Of a stretch of DNA of 33,119 nucleotides, positions 7,291 to 15,724 are shown piece after piece. The notes under the pieces were generated by a model. It made no database searches, had not been told where the DNA came from, and saw only the letters and a list, made by a program, of their open reading frames with translations. The position numbers were made by a program, and so were the translations under genes. Numbering within the stretch: position 1 is the stretch's first letter; every line of letters begins with the position of its first letter. This DNA comes from Planctomycetaceae bacterium (GTDB lineage: Bacteria; Planctomycetota; Planctomycetia; Planctomycetales; Planctomycetaceae). Where the stretch lies: contig JABURQ010000196.1 in the NCBI GenBank assembly GCA_014762625.1, positions 1-33,119 on the forward strand. Reading direction: 5' to 3'.

Positions 7291-8931
7291 TCACTTCACC
7301 AGTCCCCGCGCTCGCCAGATCGACTTCAGGACCTCATCCACATACTGCTCGTCGGCGAACGGACTGAGCAGATACGACTTCAACGCGACCACCGGTTCGC
7401 CGTATTCGGTTTCGCGATAACAGTCGGTCATGGAAATCACCACGCCCTTGCCGGTGAGAGCTTCGGACTGAATCTGCTCGAAGATGCGGCGATTGTACTG
7501 GTTATACTCCAGGAGTTTGTCCTTGAAGGCAGCCTCTTTCAGTTCGCGATCGTGAACTTCAAAGGTATCGACACCGTCGGGATAGACGCGAAACAAAGTG
7601 ACCGGCCCGAAGTTCTCCTCATTCAACACGGTCGTCGCGGAATGACCTTTCAGGTGATCGCGAAGAGATTCCGCCAACGTCACCACATGTCCCAGCAACG
7701 AGCGCAGACCGTTCTTACCGAGGAGCTGAAGACTGGCGAGCGCCGACATCGGCCCCGCCGCGCTCCGCGAGGTCTCCAATGAATAGCGACCGGGATGATA
7801 CTCTCCAGACTGGAACAGATAAGGAGTCTCCTCCTGTCCGCGCGAGATGAGCCTCAAGTCGTCGGCATTCTTACAGAGAAAGAGACTCGAAATGTAAGGC
7901 GTGTAACCGATCTTATGAAAATCAATCCCGGTGGAGTCAGCTTTAGAGATATGTTTGATCCGACGGACCGTCCCCGCCAGCGCACGAACCGTGCGGTGAG
8001 GAAAACCGAGCGGATTCTCTTCAAATGAGTAATCGTGAAACACCGACCAGGCCCAACCGATGACGGCATCCGCGTGGACGTGAGGCACATAATCGAGCGC
8101 AAACTCATCGACCATTCGGTCGCGGATTTCGATCACATCCTCCAGATCATCCAGTCCGAAATGATCGGTCGTCCCCATCGTCGCTACGATGCCGGCAATT
8201 TTCTTGCCCTGTTTCAACAAGTCCCTGAGCTGCGATTCCAGCAAACAGGTCCGCATTTCGTTTTCAGGCGAGGCAGCGATTTCAACGACCTGTTCGCTCC
8301 CGATCCCCATCCACTGCGCGACGGTTTTGACAGCATAGTGAGCACGTTCGGAACAGAGAATCGACGCGGGCTCCGTCAAACCCGTTTTACCGACGTTGGG
8401 GCACGCCTTTTCGAGCCCCAGCTTCAGTCCGTAAAGTAACGTTCCCGTGCCGCCGAACGTGAACAAGCCGCCGACACGATCGGCGTCGAAACCGAGCAAG
8501 TCAGCCGTCATCGCAATCGATTCGATTTCGCTCAACACGATACGTTGTGACGATTCCTCGCTCGCCATGTTGGCGTTGTAAATGGAGGGCAACAACCCCC
8601 CGATGATGGACGGGATCGAGGGCGGGGGGATGACGTTGATTTGCGAACGCGGATGCCCCCAGATGAACATACCGTTCAAATGATCGACCAGTTTTGTGGA
8701 AACCTCTTCCACCGTCGAGGAATCTTCCGAGATCCGCTGTTGTTTCGCGGAAGAGTAATCAATTTCACCCGGCGTTCCCAACAGCGGAGCCTGTGACTTC
8801 AGATCATCAACCTGATCCAGCACACGCATGAAGGAGTAAGCAAAATAGGCATCGTGCACGCGATCGGAGACCGGTTGCGGAAAAGAATTCCGCAGTGATT
8901 CAACGATTTGATAGTAGTGATGTTCGGCCAT
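7291..8931 (-). CDS. Group II PLP-dependent decarboxylase (glutamate/aromatic amino acid type)
   Basis: 546 residues of the pyridoxal-dependent decarboxylase family (PF00282), fold type I. It has a glycine-rich cofactor phosphate region (FTFGGTGTLLYGLKLG), the cofactor-facing aspartate segment HVHADAVIGWAW, and the Schiff-base lysine K340 in DFHKIGYTPY. The substrate cannot be read from sequence; glutamate, tyrosine or another amino acid is possible, and some relatives are aldehyde-lyases. The start is ATG at 8931, not the TTG one codon upstream, because the preceding oxidoreductase gene stops at 8935. The 3-base gap implies co-transcription and probably translational coupling with that gene. 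Confidence 0.9.
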   Translation of the reverse strand: MAEHHYYQIVESLRNSFPQPVSDRVHDAYFAYSFMRVLDQVDDLKSQAPLLGTPGEIDYSSAKQQRISEDSSTVEEVSTKLVDHLNGMFIWGHPRSQINVIPPPSIPSIIGGLLPSIYNANMASEESSQRIVLSEIESIAMTADLLGFDADRVGGLFTFGGTGTLLYGLKLGLEKACPNVGKTGLTEPASILCSERAHYAVKTVAQWMGIGSEQVVEIAASPENEMRTCLLESQLRDLLKQGKKIAGIVATMGTTDHFGLDDLEDVIEIRDRMVDEFALDYVPHVHADAVIGWAWSVFHDYSFEENPLGFPHRTVRALAGTVRRIKHISKADSTGIDFHKIGYTPYISSLFLCKNADDLRLISRGQEETPYLFQSGEYHPGRYSLETSRSAAGPMSALASLQLLGKNGLRSLLGHVVTLAESLRDHLKGHSATTVLNEENFGPVTLFRVYPDGVDTFEVHDRELKEAAFKDKLLEYNQYNRRIFEQIQSEALTGKGVVISMTDCYRETEYGEPVVALKSYLLSPFADEQYVDEVLKSIWRARGLVK

Positions 8932-8934
8932 CAA

Positions 8935-10041
8935 TTACCCCAGATCGTAATCGATATCGACCCAGGTCCGCTTCTCGTTCGATTCCAACACCGCATCCGC
9001 AATAAACTGGGCGGACGCTCCGTGATCGAATCCGGGAATTGCATCGCGACCTTCCACAATCGCCGAGACGAATTCCCAAACCAGATCGTACCGGAAGACG
9101 GTGCTCGGTTCGCCCGCATGAGGATCGCGCGGCGATCCGGGAATCACGAGATGCTCTTCCGGGATCGGCACTTTTTCCATGCTGCCGCCATATTTCCCGA
9201 CGAGGATCACATTAGGGTCGGTGAGCTGATAGACGGCGGATCCTTCGGAACCGTTGACCTCGGCCCACTCAAAGCCGATGCCGTTGTTATGATGCCCCTT
9301 CATAACGGTCGAGCCTTCCCAGACTCCCACCGCTCCGTTTTCAAATCGTCCGATGAGCGACGACCAGTCATCCACTTCAGAGGGCGGGCAGGATTGACCA
9401 TCTTCGGTCACATCGCGAGGGGTAAATTGAGCAATCGCTCCACAGACCGATTTGATCGGACCGATCAAATCCTGGGCAAAATCGATCCGATGAATCGTCA
9501 TATCAAACAGGTCACCGGCGCCCGCTTTGTCTTTGTATTGACGCCAACCCCAACTCGTTTCCGGCAGATCGAGGAAACGCTGCGATCGAAAATGGCGAGG
9601 CTCACCCAACTTACCGCTGTGGACCAGATCGCGCAGAAAACGCATCGACGGGGCGAACCGATAGGTGAATGCGGTCATGTGACGCAGGTCGCGATCACGG
9701 GCGGCACGATACATCTCGGCCGCGTCCGCAAAACAAAGCCCCAAAGGCTTCTCGCACATCACATGCTTACCCCCGGCGAGACACGCGAGAGTAATCTCTT
9801 TATGCGTGAAGTTGGGAGTGGCAATGATGACGGCGTCGATCTCTTTATCGTCAGCGATGACTTGTACGTCGGTTGTTGTTTTAACCGGCCCCCAGTCTTT
9901 CTCACGTTGCGCGAGTAAAGCTTCATTCGGGTCGCAGACCGCAACAAGCTCCGCGCGGGGATCGACATTGATGCCGGGGACATGATGAAAATCGGAAACC
10001 GCGCCAGCTCCGATAATAGCAATGCGGACTTTGTCACTCAT
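8935..10041 (-). CDS. Gfo/Idh/MocA-family NAD(P)-dependent oxidoreductase
   Basis: 368 residues with an N-terminal Rossmann fold (IAIIGAGAVSDFHH, residues 7-20), the family signature EKPLG (97-101) and the catalytic-region histidine in DMTIHRID. These enzymes oxidise or reduce sugars, inositols or related polyols, and planctomycetes carry very many. There is no signal peptide, so it is cytoplasmic. It is the first gene of a tight minus-strand group; the PLP decarboxylase begins 3 bases after its stop. That pairing is the only hint of substrate: the oxidoreductase could act on an amino- or keto-compound connected to the decarboxylase, which is inference. Confidence 0.93.
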   Translation of the reverse strand: MSDKVRIAIIGAGAVSDFHHVPGINVDPRAELVAVCDPNEALLAQREKDWGPVKTTTDVQVIADDKEIDAVIIATPNFTHKEITLACLAGGKHVMCEKPLGLCFADAAEMYRAARDRDLRHMTAFTYRFAPSMRFLRDLVHSGKLGEPRHFRSQRFLDLPETSWGWRQYKDKAGAGDLFDMTIHRIDFAQDLIGPIKSVCGAIAQFTPRDVTEDGQSCPPSEVDDWSSLIGRFENGAVGVWEGSTVMKGHHNNGIGFEWAEVNGSEGSAVYQLTDPNVILVGKYGGSMEKVPIPEEHLVIPGSPRDPHAGEPSTVFRYDLVWEFVSAIVEGRDAIPGFDHGASAQFIADAVLESNEKRTWVDIDYDLG

Positions 10042-10125
10042 GATGTGGAATCTCAGTAGGAACAGGTGGGAAGCTTCTCATCGAAAAGCTGATGATAACT
10101 TGCCTTGACGGCAAATCCAATCCGC

Positions 10126-11373
10126 TCAGCCCTCTGACTGTAATTGCTCGACCAGATCCCAGGCTTCGTCGCTCGTGCTGATTTTTTCGTCGAGCTGAGC
10201 TTCCCGCACAGCGTCCAGTAAGATTTTAAATTCCTTACCGGGTTTCATCCCAGCTTTAATGAAATCATCGCCTGTCAGCAATGGTTCGGGCTCCAGGACC
10301 TCCGGGGGAGTGCGTTCGAGATAATGATCGCAGAACTCATACGCCTGCATCGATCCTTGCTCGACAAGTTCGCGAGCGCGCGTATATTCCAGCAAATCGT
10401 CTCGATACTTGTGAGAAAGCAAACGCTTCAAGCGGTGGAGCGGAAGTTGGTCGGGAGACTTCAGGTCATCCCGATGCTCCAATAACCACACGATACGTTC
10501 TCGCTGATCGTTAGAGAGCCTGAGACGTCGTGCCAACTCGTGGGCAGCGGCGTTCGACAAGTTGTGTCCCAGACTGGAAAGCACCAGCTCCGCAGACGGA
10601 GATTCCAACTGCTGCAACAAACTAAACAGCAAACGATGTTCTGCGGCCCCTTCCGCAGGCAGCTCGAGTTCGGGCAGAATGACGGGCCATAATCCCAACT
10701 CGACACACATCTCAACCGCCTGGCGACGATTGTCGTGAGCCAGCATCTTCAACAGTTCCTGGGTGATGCGTTCGATACTGACGACGGTGAGTTCCGAAAC
10801 GTGCTTACGAACGGCGGCCGCGGTGGCAGGATCCATCTCAAATCCAAATCGTGCCGCGAATCGCACCGCGCGGAGCATGCGAAGTTTGTCTTCGGCGAAA
10901 CGATCCTCGGGCTTGCCGATACAACGCAGGATTCGATCCTGGAGATCCCGTTCACCTCCCACGTAATCGTGAATCGTTTCGGTCAGCGGATCGAAGAACA
11001 TGCCGTTGATCGTGAAGTCCCGTCGATGAGCATCTTCCTCCGGCGTGCAATATTCGACAGACTCCGGGCGGCGACCGTCAACGTATTCACCCTCCCGCCG
11101 AAACGTCGCCACCTCGATCGGTTCCACATCCTCGGGACCGAGAACCAGGATCACTCCAAAACTCTCACCGACCGGTACGGTCCTCTTGCCTCCGAAGACG
11201 GATCGAACTTCCTCTGGAGTGGCGGTCGTCGCCACATCGTAATCGGACGGTTCGTGATCGAGAACCAGATCGCGCACGCAACCTCCCGCCCACAAGGCCT
11301 GAAAACCCGCGTCGCGCAGTTGTTGGACGACTTCGACAGCGAAGTCTCGGGAAACATGACGTTCCTGAGTCAT
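10126..11373 (-). CDS. cca: CCA tRNA nucleotidyltransferase
   Basis: 415 residues of the class II nucleotidyltransferase / poly(A) polymerase family, which adds or repairs the 3' CCA end of tRNAs. Residues 29-35 give the head motif AGGCVRD, followed by the two metal-binding aspartates in DYD (44-46). RRDFTINGMFFDP and the RNA-binding-domain motif EDKLRMLRAVRFAARFGF follow. The C-terminal part (LLTGDDFIKAGMKPG) is typical of planctomycete and proteobacterial forms. A poly(A) polymerase cannot be excluded from sequence alone. The ATG at 11373 overlaps the upstream hydrolase stop by 4 bases (ATGA), so the two are translationally coupled. Confidence 0.93.
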   Translation of the reverse strand: MTQERHVSRDFAVEVVQQLRDAGFQALWAGGCVRDLVLDHEPSDYDVATTATPEEVRSVFGGKRTVPVGESFGVILVLGPEDVEPIEVATFRREGEYVDGRRPESVEYCTPEEDAHRRDFTINGMFFDPLTETIHDYVGGERDLQDRILRCIGKPEDRFAEDKLRMLRAVRFAARFGFEMDPATAAAVRKHVSELTVVSIERITQELLKMLAHDNRRQAVEMCVELGLWPVILPELELPAEGAAEHRLLFSLLQQLESPSAELVLSSLGHNLSNAAAHELARRLRLSNDQRERIVWLLEHRDDLKSPDQLPLHRLKRLLSHKYRDDLLEYTRARELVEQGSMQAYEFCDHYLERTPPEVLEPEPLLTGDDFIKAGMKPGKEFKILLDAVREAQLDEKISTSDEAWDLVEQLQSEG

Positions 11374-12194
11374 TTTGAATGGTTCTTAATGAAATCAATC
11401 AACGGTTGCGGGTCATCCAGGCCGTGTTTATGCCCCACTCCCGGCTTAATCACAACTTGGAGAGGAGCCTCCGTCTTTTTCCAGGCTTCGACGATGGGCA
11501 TGACGTTCTCCTCCATCGGTACGACATCGTCGGCATCCCCCGTCACGACAAACAACGGCAACTCTGTGTTCGCCAGTTCCTCAGCCTGATCGAGTGGATT
11601 TCCCTTCCACTTGAGTGCCTGCTCATCGTTCTCAAATTCGTAGGCCGTCAGCATTCGTTTCCAGGTCGGCTCATGACCTTTGCCCCGACCACGTCCCCCC
11701 GGCCAACTTTTGATGTCGCACACAGGCGCGTCGACGTAGAGACAACTGACTTTCGCCGGATTCTGAACCGTCCAATTGAACACAATCAATCCGCCGCGAC
11801 TCATCCCTTCCAACACAGGCTTGGAATTCAATTCGTAATCTGTCGTGAGTGTCTGATAACATTGGTTCCAGTGTCTGACCGCCTGAGGGGAGCCAAACAG
11901 ATTCGCCACATCGCAATAGACCAGATGGTAACCCGATTTGAGTAAGGCGATATCCAGTTCCGGTCGGTGACCGAAAAAACGAGCCCGCCAAATCCAGGGA
12001 CGTCCCTCTGCAGAGACTTTGGGGGTCACGACGATGGCCGATCGATCGTGCAGAGAGAAATCGTAGCGTTCAAACCCGTTCCACTCTTTTGCTGACCCCG
12101 GCCAATCTTTGGCATCAACCGTCGTCAAAGACGCAACGACCAGAAACAGGAAGAGGAGTCCGCTCTTCATCGGCAACTCGCGCAAACGCATCAT
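11370..12194 (-). CDS. Secreted alpha/beta-hydrolase (putative esterase)
   Basis: About 274 residues. An N-terminal signal peptide (KSGLLFLFLVVASLTTVDA) sends it to the periplasm or outside. The nucleophile elbow GMSRGG gives Ser132. The acid is probably in TGDADDVVP (about 219-227) and the base is H255 in GVGHKHG, an ordinary Ser-Asp-His triad. The region around WIWRARFFGHRPELD resembles planctomycete proteins annotated as sialidase- or esterase-associated hydrolases; the substrate is unknown. The start is ambiguous: GTG 12203, ATG 12194, ATG 12191 or ATG 12170. A GGGAG motif fits 12191/12194 best. It overlaps the CCA gene by 4 bases downstream. Confidence 0.85.
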   Translation of the reverse strand: MMRLRELPMKSGLLFLFLVVASLTTVDAKDWPGSAKEWNGFERYDFSLHDRSAIVVTPKVSAEGRPWIWRARFFGHRPELDIALLKSGYHLVYCDVANLFGSPQAVRHWNQCYQTLTTDYELNSKPVLEGMSRGGLIVFNWTVQNPAKVSCLYVDAPVCDIKSWPGGRGRGKGHEPTWKRMLTAYEFENDEQALKWKGNPLDQAEELANTELPLFVVTGDADDVVPMEENVMPIVEAWKKTEAPLQVVIKPGVGHKHGLDDPQPLIDFIKNHSK

Positions 12195-12253
12195 TTCTCC
12201 CACTTAAACGGTTTCGGGCAACGAAAGGGGCTTCAATTATGACTGATTCGATA

Positions 12254-12285
12254 ATCTGATGAAATTGCCGAAAGGTTCATCAGAT
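12254..12285. promoter_or_regulatory. Perfect 10-base inverted repeat in divergent intergenic region
   Basis: ATCTGATGAA (12254-12263) and TTCATCAGAT (12276-12285) are exact reverse complements around a 12-base loop. They lie in the 285-base region between the divergent hydrolase and di-haem oxidoreductase genes. No T run follows on either strand, so it is not a normal intrinsic terminator; a regulator-binding site or an mRNA hairpin is possible. The rest of the region holds a short GAAGT-A-ACTTC palindrome at 12349-12359 and no convincing promoter. Confidence 0.45.
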
Positions 12286-12479
12286 CGGGATTTACGAAGA
12301 AATCGACCCTCAAGATGAAAATCTCCCCGAAAATCGATGATCTAATTTGAAGTAACTTCGTTATGATGAACGAGATGCCAGGGAAAGAAATCTCAATGGG
12401 GCATATCTGTCCTCGCTCTTTCCAATTTCACGGACTCATTTCCTGATCTTTTCACAGACAATCTGACAGGGAGATGCTC

Positions 12480-13826
12480 ATGTCGATCAAACCATTTTCT
12501 GAAATTCGAAACTGGTCATCGTTTCAATGGTCGTTGGCCGTGTTGATCGGCATCTTTTTGACGTGGGGATCGTCGCAACTCGTCAATGCCTGGAATCAGC
12601 CCAATGCAGATACCCTCGCAATGGGGAGAGAACTGTTCGAGCATGAATGGACCCAAAACGATTCTCTTTCCGCCGATGGTGATGGGCTAGGCCCCGTGTT
12701 TAATGCCAAGTCGTGTGTGGAATGTCACTTCCAGGGAGCAATCGGAGGCGGAGGACCGAACGATAAAAACGTGACGTCGTTTACAGCTCTCTCCAATCCC
12801 CAGCAATCGACTGCTGAACTTATCAGCGGCGTCGTTCATGCGGATGCTCTGGAATCCTATCAACTCGAGACCGCCGAAAAACTTCGACTGGAGTTTCCCA
12901 TCATCAAAGGAGTTGTCAGAAACGAAGGCCATTGCACCTATCGGGAGCCTGACATTGATCCTCTAATTGTGGAAACGATTAATACTCCCGCCCTGTTCGG
13001 GATGGGAGAGATCGATCGCATCTCCGGATTAAAGATCAAGAATGCCCGGCGCTGGAAACTCCTTTCAAACGTTGGTCAGGAATTGCAGGGAAAATTCGAT
13101 AGCATCCCGGCAGGTCGTCCCCGCATCCTCCCCGACGGTCGAGTCGGCAAATTCGGTTGGAAGGCTCAGTTCGCCACATTAGAGGAATTCGTGGCGGCGG
13201 CCTGTGCTGTGGAGATTGGACTCACCAACCCGATGCGAGCTCAGGATCTTCCCCACACACATCAACCGGATCCGGAAGCCGGACTCGATCTCGACAAGCG
13301 ACAATTCAAAGCACTCGTTCATTTCTGCTCCTCCCTCCCGGTTCCTGAGGAAGTGTCGGGGAACACGCCCGAGCATCAACACAACATCGATCAGGGAAAA
13401 CAACTTTTCTCGTCTATCGGTTGTGCGGAATGCCATACCCCCGAAGTGGATGGAGTCGTGGGAGTTTATAGCGATTTCCTTCTCTATTCACTGGAAGGAG
13501 GGGACCAGGCGATGGACTCCTATGACGATTTCCCCGAAGACTTCGAGCTTCCCAGCGCAGAACCCGACCCAAGCGAGTGGAAGACACCGCCGCTGTGGGG
13601 AGTCGCTGACTCCGCCCCCTATATGCATGACGGCTCGGCCCCGACCTTGAGCGCAGCAATCGCCGCACATAACGGGGCTGCCCGCACGGTAAAGAGCAGT
13701 TACCTTGAACTGAGTCGCCCCCAGCAAAAACAGTTGTTGGCGTTTTTGAAATCTTTGCGGGCTCCGCAATCAAACACGCAGCCGTCCGAGAAAGGAAATC
13801 CTTCCATCCTGGCTGCCAGCCACTGA
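12480..13826 (+). CDS. Di-haem oxidoreductase (DUF1111/DHOR family), membrane-anchored
   Basis: 448 residues. An N-terminal hydrophobic segment (about 17-37) is a signal anchor. Two haem-c sites are present: CVECH (79-83) and CAECH (315-319). The family end motifs PPLWGVADSAPYMHDG and AHNGAAR are clear, placing it among the putative di-haem peroxidase/thiol oxidoreductase proteins (PF06537). It acts outside the cytoplasm in electron transfer; the partner is unknown. ATG at 12480 is preferred over ATG at 12474, because AGGGAG at 12468-12473 then has a normal 6-base spacing. The gene is convergent with a small lipoprotein gene. Confidence 0.92.
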   Translation: MSIKPFSEIRNWSSFQWSLAVLIGIFLTWGSSQLVNAWNQPNADTLAMGRELFEHEWTQNDSLSADGDGLGPVFNAKSCVECHFQGAIGGGGPNDKNVTSFTALSNPQQSTAELISGVVHADALESYQLETAEKLRLEFPIIKGVVRNEGHCTYREPDIDPLIVETINTPALFGMGEIDRISGLKIKNARRWKLLSNVGQELQGKFDSIPAGRPRILPDGRVGKFGWKAQFATLEEFVAAACAVEIGLTNPMRAQDLPHTHQPDPEAGLDLDKRQFKALVHFCSSLPVPEEVSGNTPEHQHNIDQGKQLFSSIGCAECHTPEVDGVVGVYSDFLLYSLEGGDQAMDSYDDFPEDFELPSAEPDPSEWKTPPLWGVADSAPYMHDGSAPTLSAAIAAHNGAARTVKSSYLELSRPQQKQLLAFLKSLRAPQSNTQPSEKGNPSILAASH

Positions 13827-13833
13827 GCACGCA

Positions 13834-14043
13834 TTATTCCGTCAGCGAGCTACCTTCGGACTCGGAACCATCGAGAAACATATCATCGGGAGAGCCGGAT
13901 GCTTCGCCGAGCTCTTCTACCGAGGATTCGGGGGGCTGCGGTGTCGTATCATTTTCTGAACTCTCAGATCCCGAGCATCCGCTCAGAGAGATCATCGACG
14001 AAAAGAGGAATAACAAAGCGAGATTTTTCACGAGAGGTTTCAT
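13834..14043 (-). CDS. Small acidic lipoprotein
   Basis: 69 residues from ATG at 14043, with an AGGA motif upstream, starting MKPLVKNLALLFLFSSM. A lipoprotein signal ends in the lipobox LSGC (about 20-23), so the mature protein starts with a lipidated Cys and is only about 47 residues. It is rich in Ser, Glu, Asp and Pro with no fold-like pattern. Function unknown; it may be a membrane-tethered disordered peptide. It sits between the convergent di-haem oxidoreductase gene and the divergent ECF sigma gene. A longer frame starting at 14106 exists but buries the signal peptide. Confidence 0.6.
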   Translation of the reverse strand: MKPLVKNLALLFLFSSMISLSGCSGSESSENDTTPQPPESSVEELGEASGSPDDMFLDGSESEGSSLTE

Positions 14044-14261
14044 CCGTGGTCCTTTTTCTGAGAGAAAAGTGGCACCACATACTAACAATTTTGTCGACAG
14101 GATCACAGAATCGAGACTGACTCACCGGGAATTCCCCGAATCATTCATTGAACCTCTCCCGCGACACTGCAACAATGTATAGAACCAGCCGCTGTTTTCT
14201 GTTTTTCTCGGAATCTCGGGAATAATCCCCCAGGTTTACGTCTCTTAACAACTGAGGATTG

Positions 14262-14771
14262 ATGTCCGAATCGTCTTCGCAACCCGATATCCGCCAACTG
14301 ATTGAAGAGCATTACGAGATGCTGTTTCGGTTCGCTTGGCGACTGTCCGGTTCGCAAGAGGACGCGGAAGATCTGACACAGCAAACGTTTTTGACAGCTC
14401 ACCGAAAACTTCACCAACTGGAGAAACCGGAGGCCGCCAAGTCGTGGTTGTGTACGATTTTACGACGCCAATTCTTACGAACCGTGGAACAATCACCCGT
14501 CTCGCTGGAAGCGATCCCCGAGCCGGACAACACAACCTCGGAAGACGTCCTTGACACATTCGACTCGGAATCACTACAAGCGGCCTTGCAGGATTTGCCG
14601 GAAGAATTTCGGACACCGATCATTTTGTTTTACCTGGGAGAATTCAGTTACAACCAAATCGCCGAGCAGATGGAGATTCCCCTCGGCACCGTGATGAGCC
14701 GCCTCGCCCGAGGCCGCGAACACCTGAAACAAAGATTGATTGCCCGAGGCTTCATCGAGACCCCTTCCTGA
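14262..14771 (+). CDS. ECF-type RNA polymerase sigma factor
   Basis: 169 residues, a usual ECF length. Region 2 is at about 15-80 (RFAWRLSGSQEDAEDLTQQTF, the -10 recognising part). Region 4 is at about 105-155 (LPEEFRTPIILFYLGEFSY, then the helix-turn-helix IAEQMEIPLGTVMSRLARG). The start is ATG at 14262 behind GAGGA, rather than TTG at 14259. The partner gene begins 12 bases after the stop, which is the usual layout for a sigma/anti-sigma pair. Target promoters cannot be identified here. Confidence 0.95.
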   Translation: MSESSSQPDIRQLIEEHYEMLFRFAWRLSGSQEDAEDLTQQTFLTAHRKLHQLEKPEAAKSWLCTILRRQFLRTVEQSPVSLEAIPEPDNTTSEDVLDTFDSESLQAALQDLPEEFRTPIILFYLGEFSYNQIAEQMEIPLGTVMSRLARGREHLKQRLIARGFIETPS

Positions 14772-14783
14772 CACCCACCATTC

Positions 14784-15638
14784 ATGAAACTGACCGACCT
14801 GCAAAACCTGATGGACGAACTTGCTCTGCAACAGAGTAAGAACGATGAGGTTCTGTCTGCTGATCGGGAACAGGAGATTCAGGAAGCGTTGCCAAACCAT
14901 CCGGAATGGATGGAAGAAATGCGAACTCGGGATAATTTCGACCGACACCTGCGGCACGTCCTGGCCGAATCACCGTCAACCCACGACCGCAAAGCCAAAC
15001 TGCTCTCACTCATCGCGGAGACTCCCGCCGCGAGCGACAGTTCATACAGTATTCCCGCTCAACCTGCTACTTCTCATCAGCGCTCGAGACGTCGAGCCCT
15101 GGGATTGATCACCGCCTCCACTCTAATGTTTGCGGTGGCCATCGGCATCATTCTCTCCTCCCTGTCTCCGGCTTTATCGGTCGCTCAGGTTCAGGATTCG
15201 CTCCCCCAGTTGTGGGATCGCTCAACGGAAGAATTGATGTCCGCGCATGAAAGCGCTTCCATTCAGGCGGATCTCCCGACCGGAGAGTGGAACCAGTCTC
15301 GCATCCGCTACGAAGAGGATTGGCAACCCGTCCGCCTCAAAACTGCCGCCGATCAGGTCGCCGCGTTCCGGAAATTTTCGTTTCGCTCTGACCGCGGAGT
15401 GACTCATCAGGGACTACTGCTCAGTTTGCCGACTTCCCGTTTCTCAGCCGAACAGCGTCCCGCAGCAACGAGCCCGTTTTCCGCCGATATCCGTTACCTC
15501 TCGCCCCCCAGCGGCTTAACGCTGGCGATCGTCTCCTGGTCGGACGCCCAAACCGACAGCGTCTACTTTCTGGCGGTTCCCGCCGAAACACGCACCCTCG
15601 ACGCACTCGATGCGTTGATGTACGTCAATCCTGTCTAG
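14784..15638 (+). CDS. Single-span membrane protein, probable anti-sigma factor
   Basis: 284 residues: a soluble N-terminal part (1-100) rich in charged residues and helices, one transmembrane segment (about 106-128) after an RSRRR stop, and a periplasmic C-terminal domain of about 150 residues. This is the topology of membrane anti-sigma factors that hold an ECF sigma factor at the membrane until an outside signal arrives. No classic zinc-binding HxxxCxxC motif is present; the N-terminus has no Cys. The role is inferred mainly from its place 12 bases downstream of the sigma gene. The periplasmic domain is not recognised. Confidence 0.7.
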   Translation: MKLTDLQNLMDELALQQSKNDEVLSADREQEIQEALPNHPEWMEEMRTRDNFDRHLRHVLAESPSTHDRKAKLLSLIAETPAASDSSYSIPAQPATSHQRSRRRALGLITASTLMFAVAIGIILSSLSPALSVAQVQDSLPQLWDRSTEELMSAHESASIQADLPTGEWNQSRIRYEEDWQPVRLKTAADQVAAFRKFSFRSDRGVTHQGLLLSLPTSRFSAEQRPAATSPFSADIRYLSPPSGLTLAIVSWSDAQTDSVYFLAVPAETRTLDALDALMYVNPV

Positions 15639-15724
15639 CATCGTGTTATTCGGGACAATTCTGTTTTTCGGCCCGCTTGGCTGCTATGCTGAGGGTATTC
15701 TCATTTCCCCGAGAGGAGCCTTCA

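Noticed and set aside
14148-14183. TTGAAC and TATAGA upstream of the ECF sigma gene as a promoter
   Set aside because: The spacer is 24 bases, far too long for a sigma70-type promoter.
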